From the NCBI RefSeq assembly GCF_002091715.1, contig NZ_BDAG01000016.1:1-64000 (forward strand): a DNA stretch of 64,000 nt. Direction: 5' to 3'. The DNA is from Pseudomonas migulae NBRC 103157. GTDB taxonomy: Bacteria; Pseudomonadota; Gammaproteobacteria; Pseudomonadales; Pseudomonadaceae. The notes beneath the pieces are model-generated. The model did not search any database. It was not told where the DNA came from and was given only the letters and a program-made list of their open reading frames with translations. Each line of letters opens with the position of its first letter. The first letter of the stretch is position 1. The translations under genes were made by a program, and so were the position numbers. Positions 36,661-44,343 of this stretch are shown here, one piece after another.

Positions 36661-36710
36661 ATTGGACTGTTGCCGGGTGGTCCACCGGAATTTCGCTGAA
36701 TTGGATCTGT
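36661..36710. promoter_or_regulatory. Candidate MocR operator between divergent genes
   Basis: Two near-identical direct repeats, ATTGGACTGT (36661) and ATTGGATCTGT (36700), 39 bp apart. TGGTCCA at 36678 lies between them, inverted relative to TGGACT. MocR regulators bind direct repeats in their divergent promoters, so this is the natural place for the operator. Confidence 0.4.
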
Positions 36711-36767
36711 AACGCTTGCGCATCAGCGCCTAACTTGACAAGCATCTATCGATCCACGAGGCACGCC

Positions 36768-37208
36768 ATGACTTCCCGCCTGGATTACTACAGCGCGTCG
36801 CCCAAAGCGATGAAAGCGATGATTGCCATGGAGGCGCTGACCAGCAACCTGAGCATCGAGCCGGCGCTGCTGCACCTGATCAAGATCCGCGCCTCGCAGC
36901 TCAATGGCTGCGCCTTCTGCACCGACATGCATTCGGTGGATGCGCGGCGCCTCGGCGAGACCGACCGGCGCCTGTATTCAATCGTGGTCTGGCGCGACAG
37001 TGGTTTCTTCAACCCACGGGAGCGCGCGGCGCTGGCCTGGACCGAGGCGGTGACCTTGCTCTCGCAAAGCCATGTGCCTGACGACGTCTACGCCCAGGCC
37101 CGGGAGCAGTTCAGTGAAAGCGAAATGGTCGACCTGACCATCGCCGTCACCACCATCAACAGCTGGAATCGCCTGGCCGTGAGTTTTCGCCAAGCGCCCA
37201 GTGCATGA
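36768..37208 (+). CDS. Carboxymuconolactone decarboxylase (AhpD-like) family protein
   Basis: 146 residues from ATG 36768 (CACGAGG ahead). It carries the AhpD-type active site Cys48-x-x-Cys51-x3-His55 in NGCAFCTDMHSVDAR, which makes a peroxidase or disulphide reductase role likelier than lactone decarboxylation. It is divergent from the MocR regulator. No terminator is obvious before the LysR gene that follows in the same direction. Confidence 0.9.
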   Translation: MTSRLDYYSASPKAMKAMIAMEALTSNLSIEPALLHLIKIRASQLNGCAFCTDMHSVDARRLGETDRRLYSIVVWRDSGFFNPRERAALAWTEAVTLLSQSHVPDDVYAQAREQFSESEMVDLTIAVTTINSWNRLAVSFRQAPSA

Positions 37209-37365
37209 GTTCACTTGAGAAATTCCTCAGGCGAGCAAGAAATCCCCTCGCCACAAGTTTGTGTGCCCGCACTTAAGTGAACAGCATTCCAGCGGTTGTC
37301 ACAGCAGGTTCATGAACGGTGCGCAGGATGAGGTTTTCAAAGGACATATCGACAGGGAGTCATCG

Positions 37366-38346
37366 ATGTCATTCATGGAAACCTCAGGGCGCCAAATCCC
37401 CGCCGAATACCGTCCGTCGCTAGCAACCACGCCGTCCTTGCGTGCGCGGGCCTCGGCGATTGATCCGCAACTGGCGCAGGCGTTCACGGTCAGTGCTCGC
37501 TGCGGCTGTTTCATGCAGGCGGCCCGCAGCCTCAACATCAAGGCGACCTTGCTGCGCAAGCAACTGGCGCAGCTCGAAGCGCAACTGCACTGTTCGCTGT
37601 TCAGCCATTGCGACAATGGCATTACTCTCAGCCGTGAAGGCTTGCAGCTTCAGGCGCAGTTGATCGCATTGGCTCATGAGCGCGATTTGCCGGTGATCGA
37701 GCAACCGTTGGTGCGCCTGGCCGTGGCTGAATCGATCCTGCACGACATTCTCGGTCGCGACCTGGTGGCCTTGTTGCGCCGCAACGCCAGCGTCCGCCTG
37801 GACATCATCACCCTCGACAGCGAACTGGCGCTGCAAGCCGTCAGTGCCGATGTGGTGGTGTGGCTGGCCGGCATCGAATCGCCGCGGCCGAGCCCGAGTT
37901 TTGCTGTCAGCGAACCCCGCCGCCTGGCGCGGCTTGACTACCAGCCGCACATCGCCAAGCGCTATTCAAGGACGACGTCGCGCCCGGACAGTCTCGATGA
38001 CCTCGCCGATTTCCTGTTGGTGCAATGGCCGTCTCACCGTCAGGTCGAGAGCTTCGTGCCGTGGAATGCGTTGGTGGAGCAGCGCCTGGCCGGTGTGGTG
38101 CAGCTGCATTCCTATGAGCTGCTGCTGGAGATGATTCGCTGCAGCGCCTGCATCGGTTTGCTGCCCGGTTACATCGGTCACTTTGATCGCGGTCTCGTTG
38201 CGTTGCCGGGGTTGTTTGGCCAGCCGATGCAGCGTGAGGTGTGGATGGCGGTTAATGTGCAGTCCGAGGGCGAAGCGCAGGTGCAGATGATCGTCGAGCT
38301 GATCCAGAACACCTTCAACGAGCGCCGGGAGTGGTTCGAAGGCTGA
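37366..38346 (+). CDS. LysR-like transcriptional regulator with atypical N-terminus
   Basis: 326 residues from ATG 37366 (AGGGAG at 37353). About 35 extra residues precede the helix-turn-helix, which reads ARCGCFMQAARSLNIKATLL then QLEAQLHCSLF. The usual LF-x-R of LysR proteins is LFSHC here, and the common Ser/Ser-Gln positions of the recognition helix are replaced. The C-terminal part has the LysR effector-domain pattern ending CIGLLPGYIGHFDRGLVALP. No obvious divergent target lies next to it, so its target is unknown. Confidence 0.78.
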   Translation: MSFMETSGRQIPAEYRPSLATTPSLRARASAIDPQLAQAFTVSARCGCFMQAARSLNIKATLLRKQLAQLEAQLHCSLFSHCDNGITLSREGLQLQAQLIALAHERDLPVIEQPLVRLAVAESILHDILGRDLVALLRRNASVRLDIITLDSELALQAVSADVVVWLAGIESPRPSPSFAVSEPRRLARLDYQPHIAKRYSRTTSRPDSLDDLADFLLVQWPSHRQVESFVPWNALVEQRLAGVVQLHSYELLLEMIRCSACIGLLPGYIGHFDRGLVALPGLFGQPMQREVWMAVNVQSEGEAQVQMIVELIQNTFNERREWFEG

Positions 38347-38360
38347 ACACTATCCAGTAA

Positions 38361-38450
38361 TGCGGGAGCGGGCTTGCTCGCGATAGCGGTGCGTCAGTCA
38401 ACATTGATAGCGACTGACCTACCGCTATCGCGAGCAAGCCCGCTCCCACA
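38361..38450. repeat. REPIN (GCGGGC type)
   Basis: Inverted pair TGCGGGAGCGGGCTTGCTCG..CGAGCAAGCCCGCTCCCACA, 14 bases after the regulator stop. Confidence 0.92.
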
Positions 38451-38524
38451 TTTTTGGTTCTCGCTATGCCGGAAGATTGCGTTGTAGAGTGAGCGGCCAT
38501 GTCTGTCTCAAGGATGAATCACCC

Positions 38525-39046
38525 ATGCCCGTCACTGACGCTGTCATCACCCTCGAACGCTTCGACGAATCCCATCTCGAAGGCATCACCGCGCTCTACA
38601 ACGAGCCGGCGGTTACCCGGCAGGTCCTGCAAATGCCGTTTCAATCCATCGAGCTCTGGCGCAAACGCCTGGCGTCGGACAACGAACGCGAAATCAAACT
38701 GGTGGCGCTGCATCAGGGGCTGGTGATCGGCAGCATTGGCCTGGAGCAGTTTTCGCGGATCCGTCGCAGTCACGCCGGCAGCTTTGGCATGGGCGTCTTG
38801 TCGGCATGGCAGGGCAAGGGCGTTGGTTCGAAGCTGCTGGCAACGGCGCTGGACATCGCCGACAACTGGATGAACCTGCAACGGGTCGAGCTTTCGGTGT
38901 ACGCCGACAACGAAGCGGCCATCGGCTTGTACCGCAAGTTCGGCTTTGAAACCGAAGGCCTGTTTCGCGACTACGCCGTGCGTGACGGAAGGCTGGTGGA
39001 TACCTTGAGCATGGCGCGTCTGCGTCGCTTGCCCAAGGCCGGTTGA
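38525..39046 (+). CDS. GNAT-family N-acetyltransferase
   Basis: 173 residues from ATG 38525, preceded by AAGGA at 38510. The GNAT acetyl-CoA site is visible as GVLSAWQGKGVGSKLLATAL (Q/R-x-x-G-x-G/A), followed by VELSVYADNEAAIGLYRKFGF and the terminal RDGRLVDTLSMARL common to the PhnO/RimJ-like branch acting on amino acids or amines. Substrate unknown. It ends back to back with a racemase remnant on the other strand, with no bases between the stops. Confidence 0.88.
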   Translation: MPVTDAVITLERFDESHLEGITALYNEPAVTRQVLQMPFQSIELWRKRLASDNEREIKLVALHQGLVIGSIGLEQFSRIRRSHAGSFGMGVLSAWQGKGVGSKLLATALDIADNWMNLQRVELSVYADNEAAIGLYRKFGFETEGLFRDYAVRDGRLVDTLSMARLRRLPKAG

Positions 39047-39240
39047 TCACTGCGCCAATGCGAACGGCACCGCCGCCTGCGCATGCAGTTCGGTGGTGTC
39101 GAGCAGGGGCAGGGCGCTGTACTCGGGGTTGATCAGCAGGCCGGTTTCCGTGCAGCCAAGGATGATGGCCTGGGCGCCGCGCTGGCTCAGGGATTCAATG
39201 ACCTGCCGATAGATCCGGCGATGGTGTGCTCCTGTTGATG
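39047..39240 (-). pseudogene. C-terminal remnant of an aspartate/glutamate racemase-family gene
   Basis: Reading the minus strand in one frame up to the stop at 39047-39049 gives about 60 residues: ..RIYRQVIESLSQRGAQAI, then the catalytic-cysteine motif ILGCTETGLLINP, then LPLLDTTELHAQAAVPF. This is the last quarter of an Asp/Glu racemase. In that frame a TAG stop lies just upstream (near 39243-39245), and the next 120 bases belong to the promoter of the following plus-strand gene. The first three quarters are therefore missing; no start or ribosome site is present. Confidence 0.8.
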
Positions 39241-39361
39241 GCTACCCCTGGGCCGCGAGTGTCTCGAGATGTGACCGCCCATGCAATTGACTTGTACGGG
39301 CGGCGCGCGCATCTGCCATGCTCGAAGTCCGCAGCACTGCTTCAACCAAAGGAACACCGCA

Positions 39362-39856
39362 ATGGACGACGTACAGCAACTGGGTGAGATGCTTCGCCAC
39401 TACGCAGACAGCGAAGCGCACAAAAAACAACTGTTCGAGTCACAGTCGGCCGTGTGGGCGACGCGCATTGGCGAGCTGTTCGATCAGATCCAGCAATGGC
39501 TGGAACCGGTCAAGGCGCCGAACCTGCTGGAAGTGAGCCGTGAAGCCTACGTGGCCTCGGGACCCAGCGTTCCGGTCGAGACGTCGACGTTCAAGACCGA
39601 GAAGCTCGGTATCGTGATCGCCGGCAAACCGGTGGAGTTCGTACCGGATGTGATGGGCGCGGGCGGGCAGATTTCCCTGGCCGTGATGGGCCTGACCGCT
39701 GCGCGCTATGGCAGCATTTCGCTGGTATGCCTGCCGCCGTCGAGCAGCTGGCAATGGCGCAAGACCAATGGTTTGAAAGACCCGGACACCTTTGCCTTCG
39801 ACGCGAATTTTCTGGCGCAGCAGTTGCAGAGCCTGATTCCTAGAGATCGCAGCTGA
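39362..39856 (+). CDS. Hypothetical protein, 164 residues
   Basis: AAAGGA at 39346 precedes ATG 39362. The N-terminal third is helical and charged (DDVQQLGEMLRHYADSEAH...). The rest is beta-rich (KLGIVIAGKPVEFVPDVMGA; YGSISLVCLPPSSSWQWRK). No signal peptide and no motif I recognise. Its promoter region overlaps the broken end of the racemase remnant. Confidence 0.7.
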   Translation: MDDVQQLGEMLRHYADSEAHKKQLFESQSAVWATRIGELFDQIQQWLEPVKAPNLLEVSREAYVASGPSVPVETSTFKTEKLGIVIAGKPVEFVPDVMGAGGQISLAVMGLTAARYGSISLVCLPPSSSWQWRKTNGLKDPDTFAFDANFLAQQLQSLIPRDRS

Positions 39857-39861
39857 ACCCC

Positions 39862-39951
39862 TGTGGGAGCGGGCTTGCTCGCGAAGGCGGCGTGTCAGGC
39901 GACATCAATATTGACTTTACCGACGCCTTCGCGAGCAAGCCCGCTCCCACA
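39862..39951. repeat. REPIN (GCGGGC type)
   Basis: Inverted pair of GTGGGAGCGGGCTTGCTCGC cores, 6 bases after the preceding stop and just before the 3' end of the ccoN4-linked small gene. Confidence 0.93.
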
Positions 39952-39966
39952 GTGATCTGTGGTGCA

Positions 39967-40188
39967 TCAGATGTCGAGGTTTCCCCACCCGGGTTTTGCC
40001 ACTTGCGGCGCAACCGCTTTCACGACTTTCCCCGTCGCCAATTCCACCCGCCGCGCCACCTCCGGGTCATCGGCAAAAGGCATCAGGCTTGCCTCTTCCA
40101 GGCTCTGCGCCGTCTGCTGTTTAAGGCAGTACTCGACCGCCAGCCAAAGCCCCGCCACGCCTAAACCATTGAGCACCATCTCGATCAT
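39967..40188 (-). CDS. Small membrane-anchored protein downstream of ccoN4
   Basis: 73 residues with AGGAG nine bases ahead of ATG 40188. There is one N-terminal hydrophobic stretch (MVLNGLGVAGLWLAVEYCL) and a polar tail ending in KPGWGNLDI. It starts 15 bases after the oxidase stop on the same strand. The arrangement matches the small gene following the orphan ccoN4 in P. aeruginosa (PA4134 in my recollection). A role in oxidase assembly is only inferred. Confidence 0.75.
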   Translation of the reverse strand: MIEMVLNGLGVAGLWLAVEYCLKQQTAQSLEEASLMPFADDPEVARRVELATGKVVKAVAPQVAKPGWGNLDI

Positions 40189-40203
40189 TTCCAGCTCCTC
40201 GCC

Positions 40204-41631
40204 TCAGGCAATCTGCGCTTCACGTTCAGCCATCGCCACATCGGACACCCGCACGGTGCGCCAGGCGTTGTACGCCATCAGCAGCATGCCGCTGAGGAAG
40301 AACACGCCGCCGGTAAAACGCACTACAAACCCCGGATGACTGGCCTGCAGGGCTTCGACGAAAGAGTAGGTCAGCGTGCCGTCGTCGTTGATCGCGCGCC
40401 ACATCAGGCCCTGAGTGATGCCGTTGACCCACATCGACGCGATGTACAACACAGTGCCGATGGTCGCCAGCCAGAAATGCAGGTTGATCAGCGGTGTGCT
40501 GTACATCTGCTCACGGCCAAAGACTTTCGGAATCATGTGGTAGACCGCGCCGAAGGTGATCATCGCCACCCAGCCAAGGGCGCCGGCGTGCACGTGGCCG
40601 ATGGTCCAGTCGGTGTAGTGGGAGAGGGCGTTGACGGTCTTGATCGCCATCATCGGGCCTTCAAAGGTCGACATGCCATAGAAGGCCAGAGACAGCACCA
40701 GAAAACGCAGGATCGTGTCGGTGCGCAACTTATGCCAGGCGCCCGACAGGGTCATCATGCCGTTGATCATCCCGCCCCAGCTCGGCGCCAGCAGGATCAG
40801 TGACATCGCCATGCCGAGCGACTGCGCCCAGTCCGGCAGCGCGGTGTAGTGCAAATGGTGCGGGCCGGCCCAGATATACAGGGTGATCAGCGCCCAGAAA
40901 TGCACGATCGACAAGCGATAGGAATACACCGGTCGCCCGACCTGCTTCGGCACGAAGTAATACATCATTCCCAGAAACCCGGTGGTCAGGAAGAAGCCCA
41001 CCGCGTTGTGCCCGTACCACCACTGCACCATGGCGTCGGTGGCCCCGGAATACACCGGGTAGGACTTGAACCAGTCCACCGGGATCGACAAGTGATTGAC
41101 CACGTGCAGCATCGCGATGACCACAATGAACGCGCCGAAAAACCAGTTACCCACGTAGATGTGTTTGGTCTTGCGCTGCACCACGGTGGTGAAAAACACG
41201 ATGGCGTAAGCGACCCAGACCACGGTCATCCACACCGCGCCGGAGAACTCGATCTCGGCGTATTCCTTGGTGGTGGTGTAGCCCAGCGGCAGGGTGATCA
41301 GCATCACCACGATCACCGATTGCCAGCCCCAGAACGTGAAGGCGGCGAGGGTGTCCGAATACAGCCGCACCTGGCAGGTACGCTGCACGGCGTAGTAGCT
41401 GGCGGCGAACTGCGCGCTGCCGGCAAAGCCGAAAATCACCAGACTGGTGTGCAGCGGTCGCAACCGGCCGAAGGTGGTCCACGGCAGGTCGAGGTTCATC
41501 TCGGGCCACACCAGTTGCGAGGCGATCCACACCCCCATCGCCATCCCCACGACGCCCCAGACAATGGTCGCCACGATGAATTGGCGGACGACCTTGTAGT
41601 TATAGGCCTGTCCGATTGTTGCTGTGCTCAT
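40204..41631 (-). CDS. ccoN4: Orphan cbb3-type cytochrome oxidase subunit I (CcoN4-like)
   Basis: 475 residues from ATG 41631. About twelve membrane helices carry the heme-copper oxidase ligands: heme b His in [12 protein letters not shown], CuB His in YGHNAVGFF and [13 protein letters not shown], with the cross-linking Tyr in [11 protein letters not shown], and heme ligands in [11 protein letters not shown]. No ccoO, ccoQ or ccoP follows, so it is an orphan catalytic subunit that would have to assemble with subunits from another locus. Its divergent neighbour is a siroheme reductase with DUF934, the same context as P. aeruginosa PA4133 (ccoN4). Confidence 0.87.
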   Translation of the reverse strand: MSTATIGQAYNYKVVRQFIVATIVWGVVGMAMGVWIASQLVWPEMNLDLPWTTFGRLRPLHTSLVIFGFAGSAQFAASYYAVQRTCQVRLYSDTLAAFTFWGWQSVIVVMLITLPLGYTTTKEYAEIEFSGAVWMTVVWVAYAIVFFTTVVQRKTKHIYVGNWFFGAFIVVIAMLHVVNHLSIPVDWFKSYPVYSGATDAMVQWWYGHNAVGFFLTTGFLGMMYYFVPKQVGRPVYSYRLSIVHFWALITLYIWAGPHHLHYTALPDWAQSLGMAMSLILLAPSWGGMINGMMTLSGAWHKLRTDTILRFLVLSLAFYGMSTFEGPMMAIKTVNALSHYTDWTIGHVHAGALGWVAMITFGAVYHMIPKVFGREQMYSTPLINLHFWLATIGTVLYIASMWVNGITQGLMWRAINDDGTLTYSFVEALQASHPGFVVRFTGGVFFLSGMLLMAYNAWRTVRVSDVAMAEREAQIA

Positions 41632-41739
41632 GGTCAATGCTTCCACGGTTGCAAAGTCTTGCCAGCCCACCCGGACTGGCATGCAACCCCACTGTAGAAA
41701 CCCTGCCCTAAACAAAACAGACTCAGAAAAACCGAGTTT

Positions 41740-41792
41740 ATACGGATCAGATACGGCGCCTGCCTGCGGTGATCGGCTGCGCGCTGATACGG
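41740..41792. promoter_or_regulatory. Three ATACGG direct repeats in the ccoN4/reductase intergenic region
   Basis: ATACGG occurs at 41740, 41751 and 41787, all in one orientation, and GATACGG twice. Spacings are 11 and 36 bases, close to whole helical turns. Short spaced direct repeats are typical of MocR-type operators, and the P. aeruginosa locus is controlled by such a regulator. No clear Anr/FNR box (TTGAT-N4-ATCAA) was found. Confidence 0.35.
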
Positions 41793-41900
41793 TTTTTTTG
41801 CGTTTAGCTGAATCTGTAACGTACTGCGCTGCAGGTCCATAGTCACACCCAGAAAACGAGCCGCAGAGCGGGATGCCGATCCGTTGGGGAAAATTGAACT

Positions 41901-41965
41901 TGCAGGAGCCGGCTTGCTGGCGATGACGTTCTCGAGGGCGCCATCGCCAGCAAGTCGGCTCCTGC
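41901..41965. repeat. REPIN (GCCGGC type), short spacer
   Basis: TGCAGGAGCCGGCTTGCTGG paired with CCAGCAAGTCGGCTCCTGCG; one mismatch, spacer of about 14 bases. It lies in the divergent region, about 70 bases before the reductase start. Confidence 0.9.
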
Positions 41966-42036
41966 GAAAAGCGCCTCACACGCTCAACTGACCGACATCA
42001 GCCACAGAGCCCGATCAATCCTGATGAGGTAGCCAC

Positions 42037-43710
42037 ATGTATCAGTACGACGACTATGACCGGGCGCTGGTCTTCGAGCGGGTTGCGCAGTTTCGCGATC
42101 AGGTCGAACGCTTTATGGCGGGCGAATTGAGCGAAGAGGAATTCCTGCCGTTGCGCTTGCAGAACGGCCTGTACATGCAAAAACACGCGTACATGCTGCG
42201 CGTGGCAATTCCCTACGGCACGCTCAGCGCCCGGCAGATGCGCACGCTGGCGAGCATCGCCCGGGATTACGACCGCGGTTACGGCCACTTCACCACCCGG
42301 CAGAACATGCAGTTCAACTGGATCGAACTGGCCCTGGTGCCGGAGATTCTCGAACGCCTGGCCGAGGTGGAAATGCATGCCATCCAGACCTCCGGCAACT
42401 GTGTGCGCAACATCACCACCGAAGCCTTCGCCGGGGTGGCCGCGGACGAACTGATCGACCCGCGACCGCTGGCGGAAATCCTGCGCCAGTGGTCGACGAT
42501 CAACCCGGAATTCCTGTTTCTGCCGCGCAAGTTCAAGATCGCCATCTGCTCGGCCGAACAGGACCGCGCGGCAATCATGATGCATGACATCGGCCTCTAT
42601 CTTTACACCGGCGCCGACGGGCAAATGCTCCTGCGAGTCATCGTTGGCGGTGGCTTGGGACGCACGCCCATCCTTGGTTTGCAGATTCGCGAAGGCTTGC
42701 CGTGGCAGCACTTGTTGTCCTACGTCGAGGCGGTGCTGCGGGTTTATAACCGCCACGGCCGGCGCGACAACAAGTACAAGGCGCGGATCAAGATTCTGGT
42801 CAAGGCGCTGGGCATCGAAGCCTTTGCCAGGGAAGTGGAGGAGGAGTGGCAATACCTCAAGGAGGGTCCGGCACAATTGACCGGCGTTGAATACGAGCGT
42901 GTCGCCAGTGCCTTCGTGCCGCCGGATTACCGTTCGTTGTCCGACACCGATCTGGAGTTCGGCACACGCCTGGCCGAGAACCCGACGTTCGCCCGCTGGG
43001 TGTCGCGCAACGTCCAGCCGCACAAGGTGCCGGGCTACGCCAGTGTGGTGCTGTCGACCAAACCGGGCATCGCCTCGCCGCCAGGTGACGTGACTGGCGA
43101 GCAAATGGACGTGGTGGCCGGGTGGTCCGAGCAGTTCGGTTTTGGCGAAATCCGTATCGCCCATGAGCAGAATATTGTCCTGCCGGACGTGCCGAAGGCA
43201 GATCTGTTCGCACTGTGGAGTCGGGCTTGCGAGCACGGGCTGGGCAGCGCCAATGTCGGTTTGCTGACCGATATCATCGCTTGTCCCGGCGGCGACTTCT
43301 GCGCCCTGGCCAACGCCAAGTCGATCCCGATTGCGCAAGGCATTCAGGCGCGTTTCGAAGACCTGGACTACCTGCATGACCTGGGCGATATCAGCCTCAA
43401 CATTTCCGGTTGCATGAACGCCTGCGGCCATCACCACATCGGCAACATCGGTATTCTTGGCGTCGACAAGAATGGCAGCGAGTGGTACCAGATCACGCTT
43501 GGCGGCGCTCAGGGCAAGCACAGCGCGTTGGGCAAAGTCATCGGTCCGTCCTTCAGCGCCGTCGAAGTGCCCGACGTCATCGAGCGGATCATCGCCACGT
43601 TTGCGCGCTACCGCGAGAGCGAAGAATTGTTCGTCGACACCTTGCAACGCATCGGTCTGGAACCGTTCAAGGAAGCGGTTTATCCGAAGGTGCTGGAGGT
43701 GTCGGCATGA
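42037..43710 (+). CDS. Siroheme nitrite/sulfite reductase (PA4130-type, CysI paralogue)
   Basis: 557 residues. It is a one-subunit ferredoxin-type reductase with two repeated halves. The 4Fe-4S/siroheme ligands are present: C-x5-C in ACPGGDFCALA and C-x3-C in SGCMNACGHHHIG. The substrate-binding basic patch includes RDYDRGYGHFTTRQNMQFNW. The family includes assimilatory CysI. Because the gene is divergent from an orphan ccoN and overlaps a DUF934 gene, it matches the second, cyanide-linked copy of P. aeruginosa (PA4130-PA4129) rather than housekeeping cysI. The electron donor and real substrate are not known. Confidence 0.88.
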   Translation: MYQYDDYDRALVFERVAQFRDQVERFMAGELSEEEFLPLRLQNGLYMQKHAYMLRVAIPYGTLSARQMRTLASIARDYDRGYGHFTTRQNMQFNWIELALVPEILERLAEVEMHAIQTSGNCVRNITTEAFAGVAADELIDPRPLAEILRQWSTINPEFLFLPRKFKIAICSAEQDRAAIMMHDIGLYLYTGADGQMLLRVIVGGGLGRTPILGLQIREGLPWQHLLSYVEAVLRVYNRHGRRDNKYKARIKILVKALGIEAFAREVEEEWQYLKEGPAQLTGVEYERVASAFVPPDYRSLSDTDLEFGTRLAENPTFARWVSRNVQPHKVPGYASVVLSTKPGIASPPGDVTGEQMDVVAGWSEQFGFGEIRIAHEQNIVLPDVPKADLFALWSRACEHGLGSANVGLLTDIIACPGGDFCALANAKSIPIAQGIQARFEDLDYLHDLGDISLNISGCMNACGHHHIGNIGILGVDKNGSEWYQITLGGAQGKHSALGKVIGPSFSAVEVPDVIERIIATFARYRESEELFVDTLQRIGLEPFKEAVYPKVLEVSA

Positions 43711-44186
43711 ACAATCTGCTGCGGCTGGAGGCGGGTGAGGCGCGGATTGTTGCTGACGATCCGTGGACGTTGATCAGGGATATCGAGGCTGAACAGCCCG
43801 CAGGTCAGCTGATTGTGCCGCTGGCCCGTTGGCTGGAAGACCCGCAACAGCATGGGGTCTGGTTGGGCCCGGACGACGAGGTGGAGTGCCTCAAGCCGTG
43901 GTTTGCGCAGTTGCCGCTGATTGCCCTGGATTTCCCGAGTTTCCGGGACGGACGCGCCTATAGCCAGGCGTACCTGTTGCGCACTCGATTGGGCTGGACC
44001 GGCGAATTGCGCGCGGTCGGCGACGTGCTGCGCGATCAGCTCAGCCACATGCGCCAATGCGGTTTCGACAGCTTTGCCGTGCGCGAAGACAAGTCCGTCG
44101 AAGATGCGCTCAAAGGGTTGGCGGGCATGAGCGTGTTGTATGGGCGTTCAGTCATTGAGCCACGGCCGCTATTCCGACGTCGCTGA
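43707..44186 (+). CDS. DUF934 family protein
   Basis: 159 residues starting in the ATGA overlap with the reductase stop. It has the family pattern LALDFPSFRDGRAYSQAYLL-like (seen as IALDFPSFRDGRAYSQA) followed by LRAVGDVLRDQLSHMRQCGF. DUF934 proteins accompany CysI-type reductases throughout Pseudomonas and are presumed to help in sulfite reduction or electron transfer. Translational coupling supports a shared function. Confidence 0.9.
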   Translation: MNNLLRLEAGEARIVADDPWTLIRDIEAEQPAGQLIVPLARWLEDPQQHGVWLGPDDEVECLKPWFAQLPLIALDFPSFRDGRAYSQAYLLRTRLGWTGELRAVGDVLRDQLSHMRQCGFDSFAVREDKSVEDALKGLAGMSVLYGRSVIEPRPLFRRR

Positions 44187-44199
44187 ACGCGACAGGATC

Positions 44200-44273
44200 A
44201 AAAGATCGCAGCCTGCGGCAGCTCCTGCGCCACCGTGCACGTAGGAGCTGCCGCAGGCTGCGATCTTTTTTTT
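44200..44273. terminator. Long stem terminator / dispersed inverted repeat
   Basis: Perfect 27-base arms (AAAAGATCGCAGCCTGCGG.. and complement) around about 16 bases, followed by eight T on the plus strand. From memory this is another dispersed intergenic repeat in Pseudomonas; here it can end the reductase-DUF934 transcript. Confidence 0.87.
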
Positions 44274-44343
44274 CTTTGGGCAGTGATCCCGTTTTGATAG
44301 AGTCCGCGCCTCACAAGGAAGTCAGTAAAGAAAGGAGTCTGGT

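Noticed and set aside
41632..42036. Anr/FNR box in the ccoN4 promoter
   Set aside because: The best candidate (CTGAC-CGAC-ATCAG near 41986) has three mismatches to TTGAT-N4-ATCAA and lies close to the reductase start; not convincing.
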